DNA of 32,183 bases from Bacteroidales bacterium. GTDB taxonomy: Bacteria > Bacteroidota > Bacteroidia > Bacteroidales > VadinHA17. The DNA lies in assembly GCA_025454815.1 (NCBI GenBank), contig JALONR010000038.1, forward strand, positions 1 to 32,183, given 5' to 3'. The notes beneath the pieces are model-generated. The model saw nothing but the letters and a program-made list of their open reading frames with translations. It had not been told where the DNA came from and made no database searches. Every line of letters starts with the position of its first letter. Within the stretch, counting starts at the first letter, position 1. Shown here in pieces: positions 14,798 through 24,156 of the stretch. A program made the position numbers and the translations under genes.

Positions 14798-16741
14798 ATG
14801 AAGAAACAAAACTGGTACAAGCTGATCTATCAGTTTGCCATCATCGGAATACTCGTTTTCATGGTATTCCGGCTCTTTATTGACAAAGCCTATACACCCG
14901 ATTTTGAAGCCTACTGTCCCTTCGGCGGACTGCAGGCGCTGGGCAGCTACCTTACCATGGACTCCCTCTCGTGCTCCATGACCAGCACCCAGATAATGAT
15001 GGGAGTTGCCCTCTTCATCGGCATCGTCCTCTTCTCACGCCTCTTCTGCGGTTACATATGCCCGCTGGGGACAATAGGGGAGTGGATCGGCAAACTGGGC
15101 GACAGGCTGAAGGTGAGGATAACCCTGAAAGGAGTTGCCGACAAGGCCCTGCGACTGCTCAAGTACGTTCTTCTGTTCATAACATTCTACTTTACCCTTA
15201 AATCGAGCGAGCTTTTCTGCAAGAAGTTTGATCCCTATTATGCTGCAGTAACGGGTTTCGATTCAGACGTGGAACTCTGGTGGGCACTGATTGCCATTGG
15301 TGCCCTGCTTGTCGGATCACTCTTCTTCAGGCTCTTCTGGTGCCGGTACCTCTGCCCGCTCGGCGCCCTGTCGGCCATCTTCAAGTATTCATGGTGGTTC
15401 CTGGGAGCAATGGCTGCTTACGTGATACTACTTCTCGCAGGACTCAACATACCTTATGTCTATCCACTGCTGATCATAACGGCAGGCGGATACATTCTTG
15501 AGATTGCCCGGATGAACAGGGTGCGCCCTGACCCGGTGCATATCACCAGGAATGCAGATACCTGTACTTCATGCGGAATGTGCAATGATGCCTGCCCGCA
15601 GGGGATAGATGTCCTCTCAGAAGAAAAGGTGACCCATGCTGACTGCACCCTGTGCGGCGACTGTCTCTATGCATGCCCGGAAAAGGACACACTGCAGATA
15701 AACAAAAGGAACATGAAATGGCTGCCTGCCGTGGTGCTTGGCGCACTGATTATACTTGGTATTACAGCCGGGTCACTGTTTGAGCTCCCGACAATCAGTC
15801 AGAAATGGGGAACGGAGGAGCAGCTGGCCAGCGCCGGGATGTTTGAGATGTCAGGCCTTAAGAACATAAAATGCTTCGGCAGTTCCACAGCCTTTGCCAA
15901 CCAGATGAGAAGGGTTGAAGGTATTTATGGCGTATCAACATATGTTGCCACACATTCAGTCCATATTCTCTATGACACAGCAATGTATGATGAAGAAAGG
16001 ATCCAGCAGCTGATGTTCGTGCCGGTGAAGCGGGTAATTGAAGAACCGTCTGCCGATGTCAACACTATTGTCTACCATACCCTTACCGTCGACAGGTTTT
16101 TTGATCCGCTTGATGCAACATACCTGCAGCACCTTCTTGACCAGAAGACAGAGGCTGTTGGTTACCAGAGCGAGTTTGCATGCCCGGTCATTGTGAGGAT
16201 CTATTTCCCGGAAGGGAAGGCCCCTGACAGGGAGACACTGACAGAGGCAATCGAATCAAAGAATCTCAGGTTTACCGTCAATGAGACCGAGTTCAATGTC
16301 AAACTTCCCTATAAGGTGGTGACCCTGGAAGAAAACAGCGGAAGCATGCCCCGTCAGGATTTTGCAAGGGAGATGTTCATGCCCGTGCAGTCGTTCTTCA
16401 ATGACGCTCAGAATTACACCGATGATGTTCTTAAGGGTATGAGGGTCAGGCTTGGGGATAATGCGAAGCTGAAGCAGCGGTTCAATTACCTGATCAGCCA
16501 CCTGTCGAATGACAGCGGTGTTGTAGGTTTTGAGACATCGCTTGATGATGCGGGTGAGGAGATGCTTACCCTCTGGTATATTGACACCCTGACTGCCCCG
16601 GCAAGGATTTTCGGGGCTCTCAGCGCTGACAGCCTCCTGCTGCATTACGGTGACGGCAGCATCGGTACGGTTCCCAATCCGTTCCGGTTTGCACCGGCGG
16701 ACACGATAACTGTGGGCGGAACTGAGTTGCCGGCGCTGTGA
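14798..16741 (+). CDS. Membrane polyferredoxin (NapH/NosR-like 4Fe-4S protein) with HMA-like domain
   Basis: Probably moves electrons across or along the inner membrane. From the ATG at 14798 the protein has 647 residues. Several membrane helices carry NapH-type cysteine motifs: C40 in EAYCPFGG, C84/C88 in FCGYICPLG, and another in WCRYLCPLG. Two classical 4Fe-4S sites follow: C256-C259-C262-C266 (CTSCGMCNDACP) and C283-C286-C289-C293 (CTLCGDCLYACP). After a last helix comes a region with the fold pattern of a heavy-metal-associated domain (from about 350: MSGLKNIKCFGSS), which keeps only one Cys (C359) of the usual pair. The rest (about 420-647) is soluble and unrecognised. A TTG start at 14645 would add 51 unconvincing residues upstream of the promoter, so it is rejected. 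The redox partner is unknown. Confidence 0.85.
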   Translation: MKKQNWYKLIYQFAIIGILVFMVFRLFIDKAYTPDFEAYCPFGGLQALGSYLTMDSLSCSMTSTQIMMGVALFIGIVLFSRLFCGYICPLGTIGEWIGKLGDRLKVRITLKGVADKALRLLKYVLLFITFYFTLKSSELFCKKFDPYYAAVTGFDSDVELWWALIAIGALLVGSLFFRLFWCRYLCPLGALSAIFKYSWWFLGAMAAYVILLLAGLNIPYVYPLLIITAGGYILEIARMNRVRPDPVHITRNADTCTSCGMCNDACPQGIDVLSEEKVTHADCTLCGDCLYACPEKDTLQINKRNMKWLPAVVLGALIILGITAGSLFELPTISQKWGTEEQLASAGMFEMSGLKNIKCFGSSTAFANQMRRVEGIYGVSTYVATHSVHILYDTAMYDEERIQQLMFVPVKRVIEEPSADVNTIVYHTLTVDRFFDPLDATYLQHLLDQKTEAVGYQSEFACPVIVRIYFPEGKAPDRETLTEAIESKNLRFTVNETEFNVKLPYKVVTLEENSGSMPRQDFAREMFMPVQSFFNDAQNYTDDVLKGMRVRLGDNAKLKQRFNYLISHLSNDSGVVGFETSLDDAGEEMLTLWYIDTLTAPARIFGALSADSLLLHYGDGSIGTVPNPFRFAPADTITVGGTELPAL

Positions 16742-16816
16742 CATGAAGCAGCATTGCCCTCCCTGGCAGCTGAGCCGGAGATTTATAGCGGCAGGTACCC
16801 TCTGCCGTGTCAGGTG

Positions 16817-16856
16817 AAAAAGAGAAGACGGGCCACATGGTCCGTCTTCTCTTTTA
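16817..16856. terminator. Bidirectional terminator between polyferredoxin and EF-G2 genes
   Basis: AAAAGAGAAGACGG (16818-16831) pairs perfectly with CCGTCTTCTCTTTT (16842-16855). Three more pairs inside leave a tight ACAT loop. The A-run before and T-run after make it work on both strands for the two convergent genes. Confidence 0.9.
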
Positions 16857-16879
16857 AATATGTAAGGTGAGATTGGTTT

Positions 16880-19036
16880 CTATTCCTCCTCTTCCTCTGC
16901 CTCGTATGCCTTGATGACGGAATCCTGGACCTCGCCGGGAACCTGGGCATACTCTGAGAACTTCATGCTGTACATGGCGCGGCCGCCGGTAAGCGAGCTG
17001 AGAGCCGTCGAGTACTTGTTCATCTCGGCCAGGGGTACCCGTGCCTTGATGACCTCGAAACCCTTCTCGCTTGACATGCCGAGAACCATGCCGCGACGAC
17101 CCTGCAGGTCGCTGATGACATCACCCATACGGTCAGAAGGAACCCATATCTCCACATCGTAAACGGGTTCAAGGATCTTCGGGCCGGCATTCTTGAAGGC
17201 AGTGCTGAAGGCATTACGGCCTGCAAGACGGAATGAGATTTCGTTTGAGTCAACCGGGTGCATCTTGCCGTCATAGACATAAACCCTGATGTCACGGGCA
17301 TAGGAGCCTGTGAGAGGTCCGACCTCCATCTTCTCCATGATACCCTTCAGGATGGCCGGCATGAAACGTGCATCAATGGAACCTCCCACGATACAGTTTA
17401 CATAGATAAGCTTACCGCCCCACGGGAGTTCGATCTCCTCCAGGTCGCGGTTGGAAAGCTTGATCTCCTTGCCTGCTATCTTCATCATCGTCTTGGACTC
17501 AGAACCTTCCTCAAACGGCTCGATGATCATGTGAACCTCACCGAACTGGCCTGCGCCGCCCGACTGCTTCTTGTGACGGTAGTCGGCCTGTGCTGCCTTG
17601 GTGATGGTCTCACGGTAGGGGATCTTCGGCGCAAGGAACTGGGTTTCGATCTTGAAAATATTGTCAAGATGCCACTTCAGGATGTTGAGGTGATATTCAC
17701 CCTGCCCGTGGATGATGATCTGCTTGAGCTCCTTGGAGTATTCAACGCGGATGGTCGGGTCCTCCTGGTGCAGTCTGTTGAGTGCCTCACCCATTTTTTC
17801 CTCGTCGCTTTCGTTGAGGGGCTTGATTGCCGTACGGTACTTCGGTTCGGGGAACCTCATATTCTCAAATGTCCAGTCGTTACCCGGTGCATTGAGAGTA
17901 TGGTTTGTCTTTGTGTTTTTCAGTTTCACGAAGCCGCCTATGTCACCTGCCTGGATCTCCGGGATGCGGGTACGGTTCTTGCCTGCGCATGCAAAGATCT
18001 GGGACAGTCGTTCTTTGGTACCATTGCTGGTGTTGACGGCGTCAAAGTTCTCGGTGATCTTGCCGGACATTACCCTGAAGTAGTTGATCTCGCCGATGTG
18101 CTCCTCGATGGTTGTCTTGAAGACAAATACCGATACCGGGCCGGCAGAAGTGCACTTCACCTCGGCACCCTTTGAGTTCTTCGATGCGGGCATGTCAGCG
18201 GGTGACGGTGCTGAAACGGCAACGAATTCAAGCAGCCTGTCTACTCCGATGTTCCCTTTTGCAGAAATACAGAAGACAGGGAAAATGCCCCTTTTCAGGA
18301 GTCCCTCGCGGAGTCCGCGACCTATCTCTTCCTCTGAGAGTTTGTCGTTGGCGAAGAACAGTTCCATCAGTGCCTCATCGCTCTCAGCCACCTTTTCGGT
18401 AAGTGCTGCGTGGAGCTCTTCAGCCTTTGCCTTATGGTCGGCGGGGATGTCAAGTACTTCGGCCTTGCCGCCATCCTTGGAATACCGGAGCATTTTCATG
18501 CTGATGACGTCAATCACCGTGTTGAAACCCGTACCCTCGTTCACCGGGAACTGAGCCAGGGTGACGTTGCTGCCGAAGCGCTCGTGCAGCATTTCAACCG
18601 ACTTCTCGAAGTTGGCCTTCTCATGATCAAGGCCGTTGATGGCAATGATCAGCGGCTTATGGAACTTCTCGGCATGCCTGAAGTGAATCTCTGTACCCAC
18701 CTCAACGCCGTTCTGTACGTTGATCACCAGCATGACGGTGTCAGCAGCATACATTGAAGAGATAACCCCGCCGGAGAAATCATCAAGACCCGGAGTGTCA
18801 AGGATGTTTATTTTCTTGTCTTTGAACTCGGTGTACAGGACGGTGGAGAATATGGAGTTGCGGTTCTCCTGCTCAATCGGTTTGTAGTCTGAGACGGTGT
18901 TCTTTGCTTCAACGGAACCCCGTCTCTCAATGACCCCGCCGTTGAAAAGCATTGCTTCCGCGAGGGTGGTCTTTCCTGAGCCAGAGTTTCCCAGCAGAGC
19001 AATATTCCTTAGGTGGTCTGTTGAGTATGTCTTCAT
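16880..19036 (-). CDS. fusA2: EF-G paralogue of the EF-G2 type with degenerate GTPase motifs
   Basis: A 718-residue translation-factor homologue spanning all five EF-G domains. The P-loop is present (GNSGSGKT, 16-23), but other GTPase elements are altered. The switch I motif RGITI is missing (ENRNSIFST at 57-65 instead). Switch II reads DTPGLDDF (80-87), with Leu84 where EF-G has the catalytic His. The base-specificity motif is NGLD (134-137) instead of NKMD. The translocase parts remain, including QSGGAGQFGEV and HPVDSNEISF of domain IV. In Bacteroides thetaiotaomicron an EF-G paralogue without GTPase activity supports translation and gut colonisation (published knowledge), and this protein looks equivalent (inference). 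The C-terminus is acidic (EAEEEEE). It is divergent from the str-S10 operon, which holds the canonical fusA. Confidence 0.9.
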   Translation of the reverse strand: MKTYSTDHLRNIALLGNSGSGKTTLAEAMLFNGGVIERRGSVEAKNTVSDYKPIEQENRNSIFSTVLYTEFKDKKINILDTPGLDDFSGGVISSMYAADTVMLVINVQNGVEVGTEIHFRHAEKFHKPLIIAINGLDHEKANFEKSVEMLHERFGSNVTLAQFPVNEGTGFNTVIDVISMKMLRYSKDGGKAEVLDIPADHKAKAEELHAALTEKVAESDEALMELFFANDKLSEEEIGRGLREGLLKRGIFPVFCISAKGNIGVDRLLEFVAVSAPSPADMPASKNSKGAEVKCTSAGPVSVFVFKTTIEEHIGEINYFRVMSGKITENFDAVNTSNGTKERLSQIFACAGKNRTRIPEIQAGDIGGFVKLKNTKTNHTLNAPGNDWTFENMRFPEPKYRTAIKPLNESDEEKMGEALNRLHQEDPTIRVEYSKELKQIIIHGQGEYHLNILKWHLDNIFKIETQFLAPKIPYRETITKAAQADYRHKKQSGGAGQFGEVHMIIEPFEEGSESKTMMKIAGKEIKLSNRDLEEIELPWGGKLIYVNCIVGGSIDARFMPAILKGIMEKMEVGPLTGSYARDIRVYVYDGKMHPVDSNEISFRLAGRNAFSTAFKNAGPKILEPVYDVEIWVPSDRMGDVISDLQGRRGMVLGMSSEKGFEVIKARVPLAEMNKYSTALSSLTGGRAMYSMKFSEYAQVPGEVQDSVIKAYEAEEEEE

Positions 19037-19087
19037 CTTCGGCTGTTGTTATATTATTATAATGTGTTCTTCGTCCGGATGGGAGCG

Positions 19088-19095
19088 CAAAAATA
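19088..19095 (-). promoter_or_regulatory. Candidate -7 element of the EF-G2 gene
   Basis: The minus strand reads TATTTTTG, a full TAnnTTTG match, 52 bases before the start codon. No TTTG stands 19 bases upstream of it. Confidence 0.45.
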
Positions 19096-19096
19096 A

Positions 19097-19562
19097 CAAA
19101 TTTTCAAAAGATTGCATATAAAGTGATGGCTGTTTGAAAAATATTTGCTTTCTTTGCGGCGGTTTTTTGAAAACAGGAGTACCGGTCGCACCGTCAGTGT
19201 GTAAGTTTACAAAAGATGTCGGAAGGGGCGGTCGGGAAGAAAATCCTGGAAATAACTTACAAACCATAAGTTACATATTCAGAAAACTTTACCCCGGGTT
19301 ACCGTGGCGGCAGTCTGTCGCCTCAGTTACCGGGATGTACTGACGGCGCTGTTGTGGTGTCAGTATGGAAGGAAAAGGAGTACCGGACGGGAAAACGGAA
19401 TCCGTGGGAAACGGGGCCGGTAGGAGAGAAGGTCGGTACGGCGGGAAGGAGAGGCGGACAACCCGGTTGATGCGGGAACAGGTCCGGTAGGCAGGGAAGA
19501 AGAATGATGAAAAAGAATTTTTGCAGAACATAATTTAAAGGAAAATTAATTAAAAGAGAATT
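19097..19562. other. Gene-free leader region of the ribosomal operon
   Basis: About 470 bases without a convincing gene lie between the EF-G2 promoter area and rpsL. TTTGAAAAATATTTG and TTTCTTTG (19133-19156) resemble -33 and -7 elements, but their spacing does not fit. From about 19355 to 19515 the plus strand is strongly purine-rich, with recurring CCGGTA and GGTACGG-type words. Just before rpsL it becomes A/T-rich (TAATTTAAAG, TTAATTAAAAG), as is common ahead of highly translated genes in this phylum. The length would permit a regulatory leader RNA, but I cannot identify a known one. Confidence 0.5.
19253..19273. repeat. Small inverted repeat in the ribosomal leader
   Basis: TAACTTA (19253-19259) and TAAGTTA (19267-19273) are perfect inverted arms around a 7-base spacer. 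It could be an RNA hairpin or a protein site. No T-run follows. Confidence 0.4.
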
Positions 19563-19937
19563 ATGCCAACAATTCAGCAGTTAGTTAGAAAAGGCCGCAA
19601 GAAGCTTGTAGACAAGAGCAAGGCACCTGCTCTTGACTCATGCCCGCAGCGCAGGGGAGTATGTGTTCGCGTATATACTACCACGCCAAAAAAACCTAAC
19701 TCAGCAATGAGAAAAGTAGCAAGGGTAAGGCTGACCAACCAGAAGGAGGTCAACGCCTATATTCCGGGTGAAGGACACAACCTGCAGGAGCACTCAATAG
19801 TGCTTATCAGGGGTGGCAGGGTCAAAGACCTGCCGGGCGTCCGCTACCATCTCGTCCGTGGCGCACTTGATACATCCGGTGTTGACGGCCGCAAGCAGAG
19901 AAGGTCAAAATACGGAGCAAAAAGACCAAAGAAGTAA
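19563..19937 (+). CDS. rpsL: Ribosomal protein S12
   Basis: Decoding-centre protein of the small subunit, 124 residues, the short form of the family. Conserved segments include [16 protein letters not shown] and [17 protein letters not shown]. The lysines equivalent to E. coli K43 and K88, which mutate in streptomycin resistance, are both present, so the allele looks wild type. It is the first gene of the fused str-S10-spc operon, preceded by a long leader and an A-rich translation start. rpsG follows after 19 bases. Confidence 0.98.
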   Translation: MPTIQQLVRKGRKKLVDKSKAPALDSCPQRRGVCVRVYTTTPKKPNSAMRKVARVRLTNQKEVNAYIPGEGHNLQEHSIVLIRGGRVKDLPGVRYHLVRGALDTSGVDGRKQRRSKYGAKRPKK

Positions 19938-19956
19938 CAGCTAAAGGATTCACAAT

Positions 19957-20433
19957 ATGAGAAAGGCAAAACCAAAGAAGAGGATCCTCTTACCGGACCC
20001 GAAATTCAACGATCCGTACGTTACCCGTTTCATCAATAACCTGATGTACGATGGTAAAAAGACCGTTGCCTTCAGGATATTTTATGATTCACTCGATATA
20101 GTGGCTGATAAGATGAAGAATGCGGAGAAGAGTCCGCTCGAGATCTGGAAACAGGCTCTTGACAATATCACTCCGCATGTTGAGGTTAAAAGCCGCAGGG
20201 TTGGTGGTGCCACCTTCCAGGTGCCCCTCGAGATCCGCCCTGACCGCAAGGTGAGCATAAGCATGAAAAACCTCATTCTCTTCGCGCGGAAGCGCACAGG
20301 CCGAAGCATGGCCGAGAAGCTCGCGGCAGAGGTGATGGCAGCCTACAATAATGAAGGCGGAGCATACAAGAAGAAGGAGGATACCCACCGTATGGCAGAG
20401 GCCAACAAGGCCTTCGCCCACTTCAGGTTCTGA
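19957..20433 (+). CDS. rpsG: Ribosomal protein S7
   Basis: Binds the 3' major domain of 16S rRNA and nucleates head assembly of the small subunit. It has 158 residues, starting [19 protein letters not shown], followed by the typical [16 protein letters not shown] hairpin and the C-terminal [10 protein letters not shown]. The length is normal for this phylum. It lies between rpsL and fusA as in the classical str operon, and in E. coli this protein represses the str operon. No comparable RNA site was identified here. Confidence 0.98.
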   Translation: MRKAKPKKRILLPDPKFNDPYVTRFINNLMYDGKKTVAFRIFYDSLDIVADKMKNAEKSPLEIWKQALDNITPHVEVKSRRVGGATFQVPLEIRPDRKVSISMKNLILFARKRTGRSMAEKLAAEVMAAYNNEGGAYKKKEDTHRMAEANKAFAHFRF

Positions 20434-20466
20434 AAAGGGTGACGGGTGGTTAACCAGCAGCAAAGG

Positions 20467-22572
20467 ATGAACAACGATCTCAGAAATACCAGGAACATTG
20501 GCATTATGGCCCATATTGATGCCGGGAAGACAACCACTTCCGAGCGCATTCTCTATTATACGGGCCGTACCCACCGCATCGGCGAGGTCGATGACGGCAA
20601 TGCCACAATGGACTGGATGGTGCAGGAGCAGGAGAGAGGGATCACCATTACATCAGCTGCCACAACCACTTTCTGGAAATACAGGGATCAACTCTACAAG
20701 ATCAACCTCATTGACACCCCCGGACACGTTGACTTCACCATGGAGGTGGAGAGGTCATTGCGTGTGCTTGACGGAGCCGTGGCGGTATTTTGTGCCGTTG
20801 GCGGCGTGGAACCCCAGAGTGAGACTGTCTGGAGGCAGGCCAACAAATACAATGTACCCAGGATTGCGTTCGTCAACAAGATGGACCGTTCAGGAGCCGA
20901 CTTCCAGGGTGTGGTGCAGCAGATGATTGACAAGCTCGGGGCTCACCCGGTACCTGTCCAGATACCTATAGGTGCAGAGGAGAACTTCCAGGGGATCATT
21001 GACCTTGTGGAGATGAATGCCATTGTCTTCGAGGACGGCGTGGACCCGCTCGTCAACTTCACAATTCAGCCTATCCCTGATTTCATGCAGGAGGAAGCTG
21101 ACGAGTGGAGAATGAAACTCGTTGAGGCATGCGCCGAGATGGATGACTCCATCCTCGAGCGTTACCTGGAAGACCATGAGAGCATCAAGGCTGATGAGCT
21201 TATGGCTGTGCTGCGCCGCGAAACCGTTGAGGGAGTGATAGTCCCCGTCTTCTGCGGTGCCGCATTCAAGAATAAGGGTGTGCAGCGCCTCCTTAACGGG
21301 GTTGTGGCCTACCTCCCCTCACCGGTTGATGTGGGAGCAGTCAGGGGCACAGACCCGCGCGACGAGAAGGAGGTTTCACGCAACCCGGAAGCCGATGAGC
21401 CCTTCGCGGCACTGGCTTTCAAAATAGCTACCGATCCGTATATGGGACGACTGGTATTCATGAGGGTCTATTCAGGCACCCTCAATGCCGGTGATACCGT
21501 CCTCAATACAAGGACCGGCAAGAGGGAGAGGATCAACCGCCTCTTCCAGATGCATGCAAACAAGCAGAACCCCGTGGAAACTGTCTATGCAGGTGATATC
21601 TGCGCAGGAGTGGGGTTCAAGGACCTTAAGACAGGAGACACTCTCTGTGCCATTCACAAGCCGATTGTGCTGGAGTCAATGGAATTTCCCGAACCGGTTA
21701 TCTGGATCGCCATTGAACCCAGGACACAGGCTGACGTTGACCGTCTTGGCGTTGCACTCGGCAAACTGGCCGAGGAGGATCCCACCTTCAGGGTGAAAAC
21801 CGATCCTGACAGCGGACAGACAGTCATAAGCGGCATGGGTGAGCTGCATCTTGAAATTCTTATTGACCGTCTTAAAAGAGAGTTCAATGTTGAATGCAAC
21901 CAGGGGAGACCCCAGGTGGCATACAAGGAAGCCGTCACGGCATCCTATACTCACAGGGAGCTCTTCAGGAAACAGACAGGAGGCAGGGGCAAATTCGCGG
22001 ATATCACCGTGGATATCATGCCTGCCGACGACGGTGTTCCGGGACTGACCTTCGTGAACGAGATCAGGGGTGGCAATGTGCCGAAAGAATTCATTCCTTC
22101 AGTGGAAAAAGGATTCCGTGAGGCAATGATGAACGGCCCGCTGGCCGGCTTCCCCCTCGACAGCCTAAAGGTTATCCTCAAAGACGGTTCGTACCATCCC
22201 GTTGACTCAGACTCGCTTTCGTTCGAGATCGCAGCCAAACAGGCATTCCGCCATGCGGCGTCAAAATGCCATCCTGTGCTCCTCGAACCGGTGATGAACG
22301 CCGAGGTTGTTACCCCCGAGGAATACGTTGGTGACGTCGTGGGCGACTTCAACAAGCGGAGAGGCAAGGTGGAAGGTATGGAATCGAAAGCAGGTGCAAG
22401 GGTAATTAAAGCAAAAGTACCTCTGGCAGAAAACTTCGGATACGTTACAGTACTGCGTACCCTTACCTCCGGCAGGGCGACATCAACGATGGAGTTCTCA
22501 CATTTTGAGGAGGTGCCTGCAGAATTAGCGAAGAAAATTATTGAAGTAACAACAGGAAAAATCCTTTATTAA
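20467..22572 (+). CDS. fusA: Elongation factor G (canonical)
   Basis: Ribosomal translocase that uses GTP. With the ATG at 20467 it has 701 residues and begins [13 protein letters not shown], as EF-Gs of the phylum do. A GTG at 20446 would add seven residues and cannot be excluded. All GTPase motifs are intact: AHIDAGKTT (15-23), [11 protein letters not shown] with RGITI at 57-61, DTPGHVDF with the catalytic His87, and NKMD (137-140). Domain IV keeps [10 protein letters not shown]. This is the direct contrast to the degenerate paralogue encoded about 1.4 kb upstream on the other strand. The stop is two bases before the rpsJ start, so translation is probably coupled. Confidence 0.97.
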   Translation: MNNDLRNTRNIGIMAHIDAGKTTTSERILYYTGRTHRIGEVDDGNATMDWMVQEQERGITITSAATTTFWKYRDQLYKINLIDTPGHVDFTMEVERSLRVLDGAVAVFCAVGGVEPQSETVWRQANKYNVPRIAFVNKMDRSGADFQGVVQQMIDKLGAHPVPVQIPIGAEENFQGIIDLVEMNAIVFEDGVDPLVNFTIQPIPDFMQEEADEWRMKLVEACAEMDDSILERYLEDHESIKADELMAVLRRETVEGVIVPVFCGAAFKNKGVQRLLNGVVAYLPSPVDVGAVRGTDPRDEKEVSRNPEADEPFAALAFKIATDPYMGRLVFMRVYSGTLNAGDTVLNTRTGKRERINRLFQMHANKQNPVETVYAGDICAGVGFKDLKTGDTLCAIHKPIVLESMEFPEPVIWIAIEPRTQADVDRLGVALGKLAEEDPTFRVKTDPDSGQTVISGMGELHLEILIDRLKREFNVECNQGRPQVAYKEAVTASYTHRELFRKQTGGRGKFADITVDIMPADDGVPGLTFVNEIRGGNVPKEFIPSVEKGFREAMMNGPLAGFPLDSLKVILKDGSYHPVDSDSLSFEIAAKQAFRHAASKCHPVLLEPVMNAEVVTPEEYVGDVVGDFNKRRGKVEGMESKAGARVIKAKVPLAENFGYVTVLRTLTSGRATSTMEFSHFEEVPAELAKKIIEVTTGKILY

Positions 22573-22574
22573 AG

Positions 22575-22880
22575 ATGAGTCAGAAAATCCGCATCAAACT
22601 GAAGTCTTATGATCATAACCTGGTCGACAAGTCGGCTGAAAAGATCGTAAAGACGGTAAAATCTACGGGTGCAGTTGTCAGCGGTCCGATACCGTTACCC
22701 ACCCACAAGAGAATTTATACGGTGCTCCGTTCACCGTTCGTGAACAAGAAATCAAGAGAGCAGTTCGAACTGTCATCATACAAGCGCCTGCTTGACATAT
22801 ACAGCTCAACACCCAAAACCATCGATGCTCTCATGAAGCTTGAGCTGCCCAGCGGAGTGGAAGTGGAAATTAAAGTGTGA
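22575..22880 (+). CDS. rpsJ: Ribosomal protein S10
   Basis: Small-subunit head protein; in many bacteria it also joins Nus transcription antitermination complexes. It has 101 residues with the typical [16 protein letters not shown] start and [18 protein letters not shown] centre. Only two bases separate it from fusA, which shows that the str and S10 operons are fused here. rplC follows after 20 bases. Confidence 0.98.
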   Translation: MSQKIRIKLKSYDHNLVDKSAEKIVKTVKSTGAVVSGPIPLPTHKRIYTVLRSPFVNKKSREQFELSSYKRLLDIYSSTPKTIDALMKLELPSGVEVEIKV

Positions 22881-22900
22881 AACCGGAAAAATACTGAATT

Positions 22901-23518
22901 ATGCAGGGATTAATAGGAAAAAAAGTTGGAATGACTTCCATCTTCAATGAGGAAGGAAAGAGCATTCCATGCACAGTCCTGGAAGTGGGCCCGTGTGTCG
23001 TGTCCCAGGTGAAGACTGTGGAGAAAGACGGTTATTCGGCTTTGCAGCTAAGTTTCGACGACAAGAAGGAAAAGTCAAGCAATAAGGCTGAGATGGGTCA
23101 TTTCAGGAAAGCCGGCACAGGGCCGAAGCGCAAAAGCGCCGAGTTCGTCGGTTTCGAAGACGGAAAATACAAGAGAGGCGATGTCATCACCGTCGATCTC
23201 TTCAATGATGATACATATCTTGATGTCAGGGGATGGACAAAAGGAAAGGGCTTCCAGGGCGTCATCAAGCGTCACGGTTTCGGTGGCGTTGGAGGCGCAA
23301 CCCACGGCCAGCATAACAGGCTGAGAGCCCCCGGTTCAATGGGTGCCTCTTCATGGCCGTCAAGGGTCATGCCAGGAATGCGCATGGCAGGCCGTAAAGG
23401 CGGAGTACAGCAGGAGACAGAACTGATGGTGGTGAAAATCCTCCCCGAATCAAACCTGCTTCTTGTCAAGGGTGCCGTCCCCGGCCCCAAAGGTGGTTAC
23501 GTAATAATAACAAAGTAA
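22901..23518 (+). CDS. rplC: Ribosomal protein L3
   Basis: Early large-subunit assembly protein whose extended loop reaches the peptidyl transferase centre. It has 205 residues. The start [19 protein letters not shown] and the loop [20 protein letters not shown] are diagnostic. Its TAA stop shares one base with the ATG of rplD (TAATG), giving tight translational coupling. Confidence 0.98.
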   Translation: MQGLIGKKVGMTSIFNEEGKSIPCTVLEVGPCVVSQVKTVEKDGYSALQLSFDDKKEKSSNKAEMGHFRKAGTGPKRKSAEFVGFEDGKYKRGDVITVDLFNDDTYLDVRGWTKGKGFQGVIKRHGFGGVGGATHGQHNRLRAPGSMGASSWPSRVMPGMRMAGRKGGVQQETELMVVKILPESNLLLVKGAVPGPKGGYVIITK

Positions 23519-24141
23519 TGGAAATTGCAGTAATTAACATAGAAGGCAAAGAGACCGGAAGGAAGGTCAACCTGAATGAGACCATCTTCGGCATTGAACC
23601 CAATGACCACGCTATTTACCTTGATACCAAACAGTACCTGGCCAGCCAGAGACAGGGAACACACAAGGCCAAGGAACGCGCCGAGATCATGGGAAGTACG
23701 CGTAAGCTCAAGAGACAGAAGGGTACCGGTACGGCACGCTTCGGTAGCATCAAGAACCCTGAATTCCGTGGCGGAGGCCGTATCTTCGGCCCCAGGCCCA
23801 GATTCTACGGATTCAAGCTCAATAAAAAGGTAAAACAACTGGCAAGGAAATCTGCCCTCACTTACAAGGCAAGAGAAAACAAAATCATCGTTCTCGAAGA
23901 CTTCTCACTTGATGTTCCGAAGACTTCACAAATGGCCGGTATGAGCGCAAACCTCAACCTCTCCAGGAAAAAATCACTTATTGTTTTACCGGAACAAAAT
24001 AAAAACATATATTTGTCATCTCGAAATTTGCAGGGAGTTGAAGTTGTAACTATCAGTGATTTAAACACTTACAATATAATGAAAGCTTCAACTCTGGTGC
24101 TTACGGAGAGCGCAGTTGATGTTTTGCAGTCAACATTCTAA
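23518..24141 (+). CDS. rplD: Ribosomal protein L4
   Basis: Large-subunit protein lining the exit tunnel; in E. coli it also represses the S10 operon. It has 207 residues, with the tunnel loop [21 protein letters not shown] and [10 protein letters not shown] recognisable. The last third (from about 23965) is clearly richer in A/T and uses codons avoided by its neighbours (TTA, TTG, ATA, CAA, CGA), although the protein still reads as L4. That part contains a promoter-like TATATTTG. Codon drift, recombination or selection for an internal promoter could explain it. Confidence 0.97.
   Translation: MEIAVINIEGKETGRKVNLNETIFGIEPNDHAIYLDTKQYLASQRQGTHKAKERAEIMGSTRKLKRQKGTGTARFGSIKNPEFRGGGRIFGPRPRFYGFKLNKKVKQLARKSALTYKARENKIIVLEDFSLDVPKTSQMAGMSANLNLSRKKSLIVLPEQNKNIYLSSRNLQGVEVVTISDLNTYNIMKASTLVLTESAVDVLQSTF
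24008..24015 (+). promoter_or_regulatory. Possible internal promoter motif within rplD
   Basis: TATATTTG matches the TAnnTTTG -7 consensus, inside an unusually AT-rich part of rplD, about 150 bases before rplW. The region 20 bases upstream is TTTT rather than TTTG. It might give extra transcription of the distal ribosomal genes. Confidence 0.3.
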
Positions 24142-24144
24142 ACC

Positions 24145-24149
24145 AGGAG
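24145..24149 (+). promoter_or_regulatory. Shine-Dalgarno sequence of rplW
   Basis: AGGAG seven bases before the ATG at 24157. Such clear sites are uncommon in this window, where most starts are preceded only by A-rich sequence. Confidence 0.5.
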
Positions 24150-24156
24150 CAGAGAA

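Noticed and set aside
17258..18175. 305-residue reading frame antisense to the EF-G paralogue
   Set aside because: It is a shadow of a long conserved gene with typical wobble bias, has no recognisable domains, and has no promoter.
19133..19156. Promoter for the ribosomal operon at TTTGAAAAATATTTGCTTTCTTTG
   Set aside because: The TTTG and TTTCTTTG elements are about 12 bases apart instead of 19 and the -7 match lacks the A, so I did not list it as a promoter.
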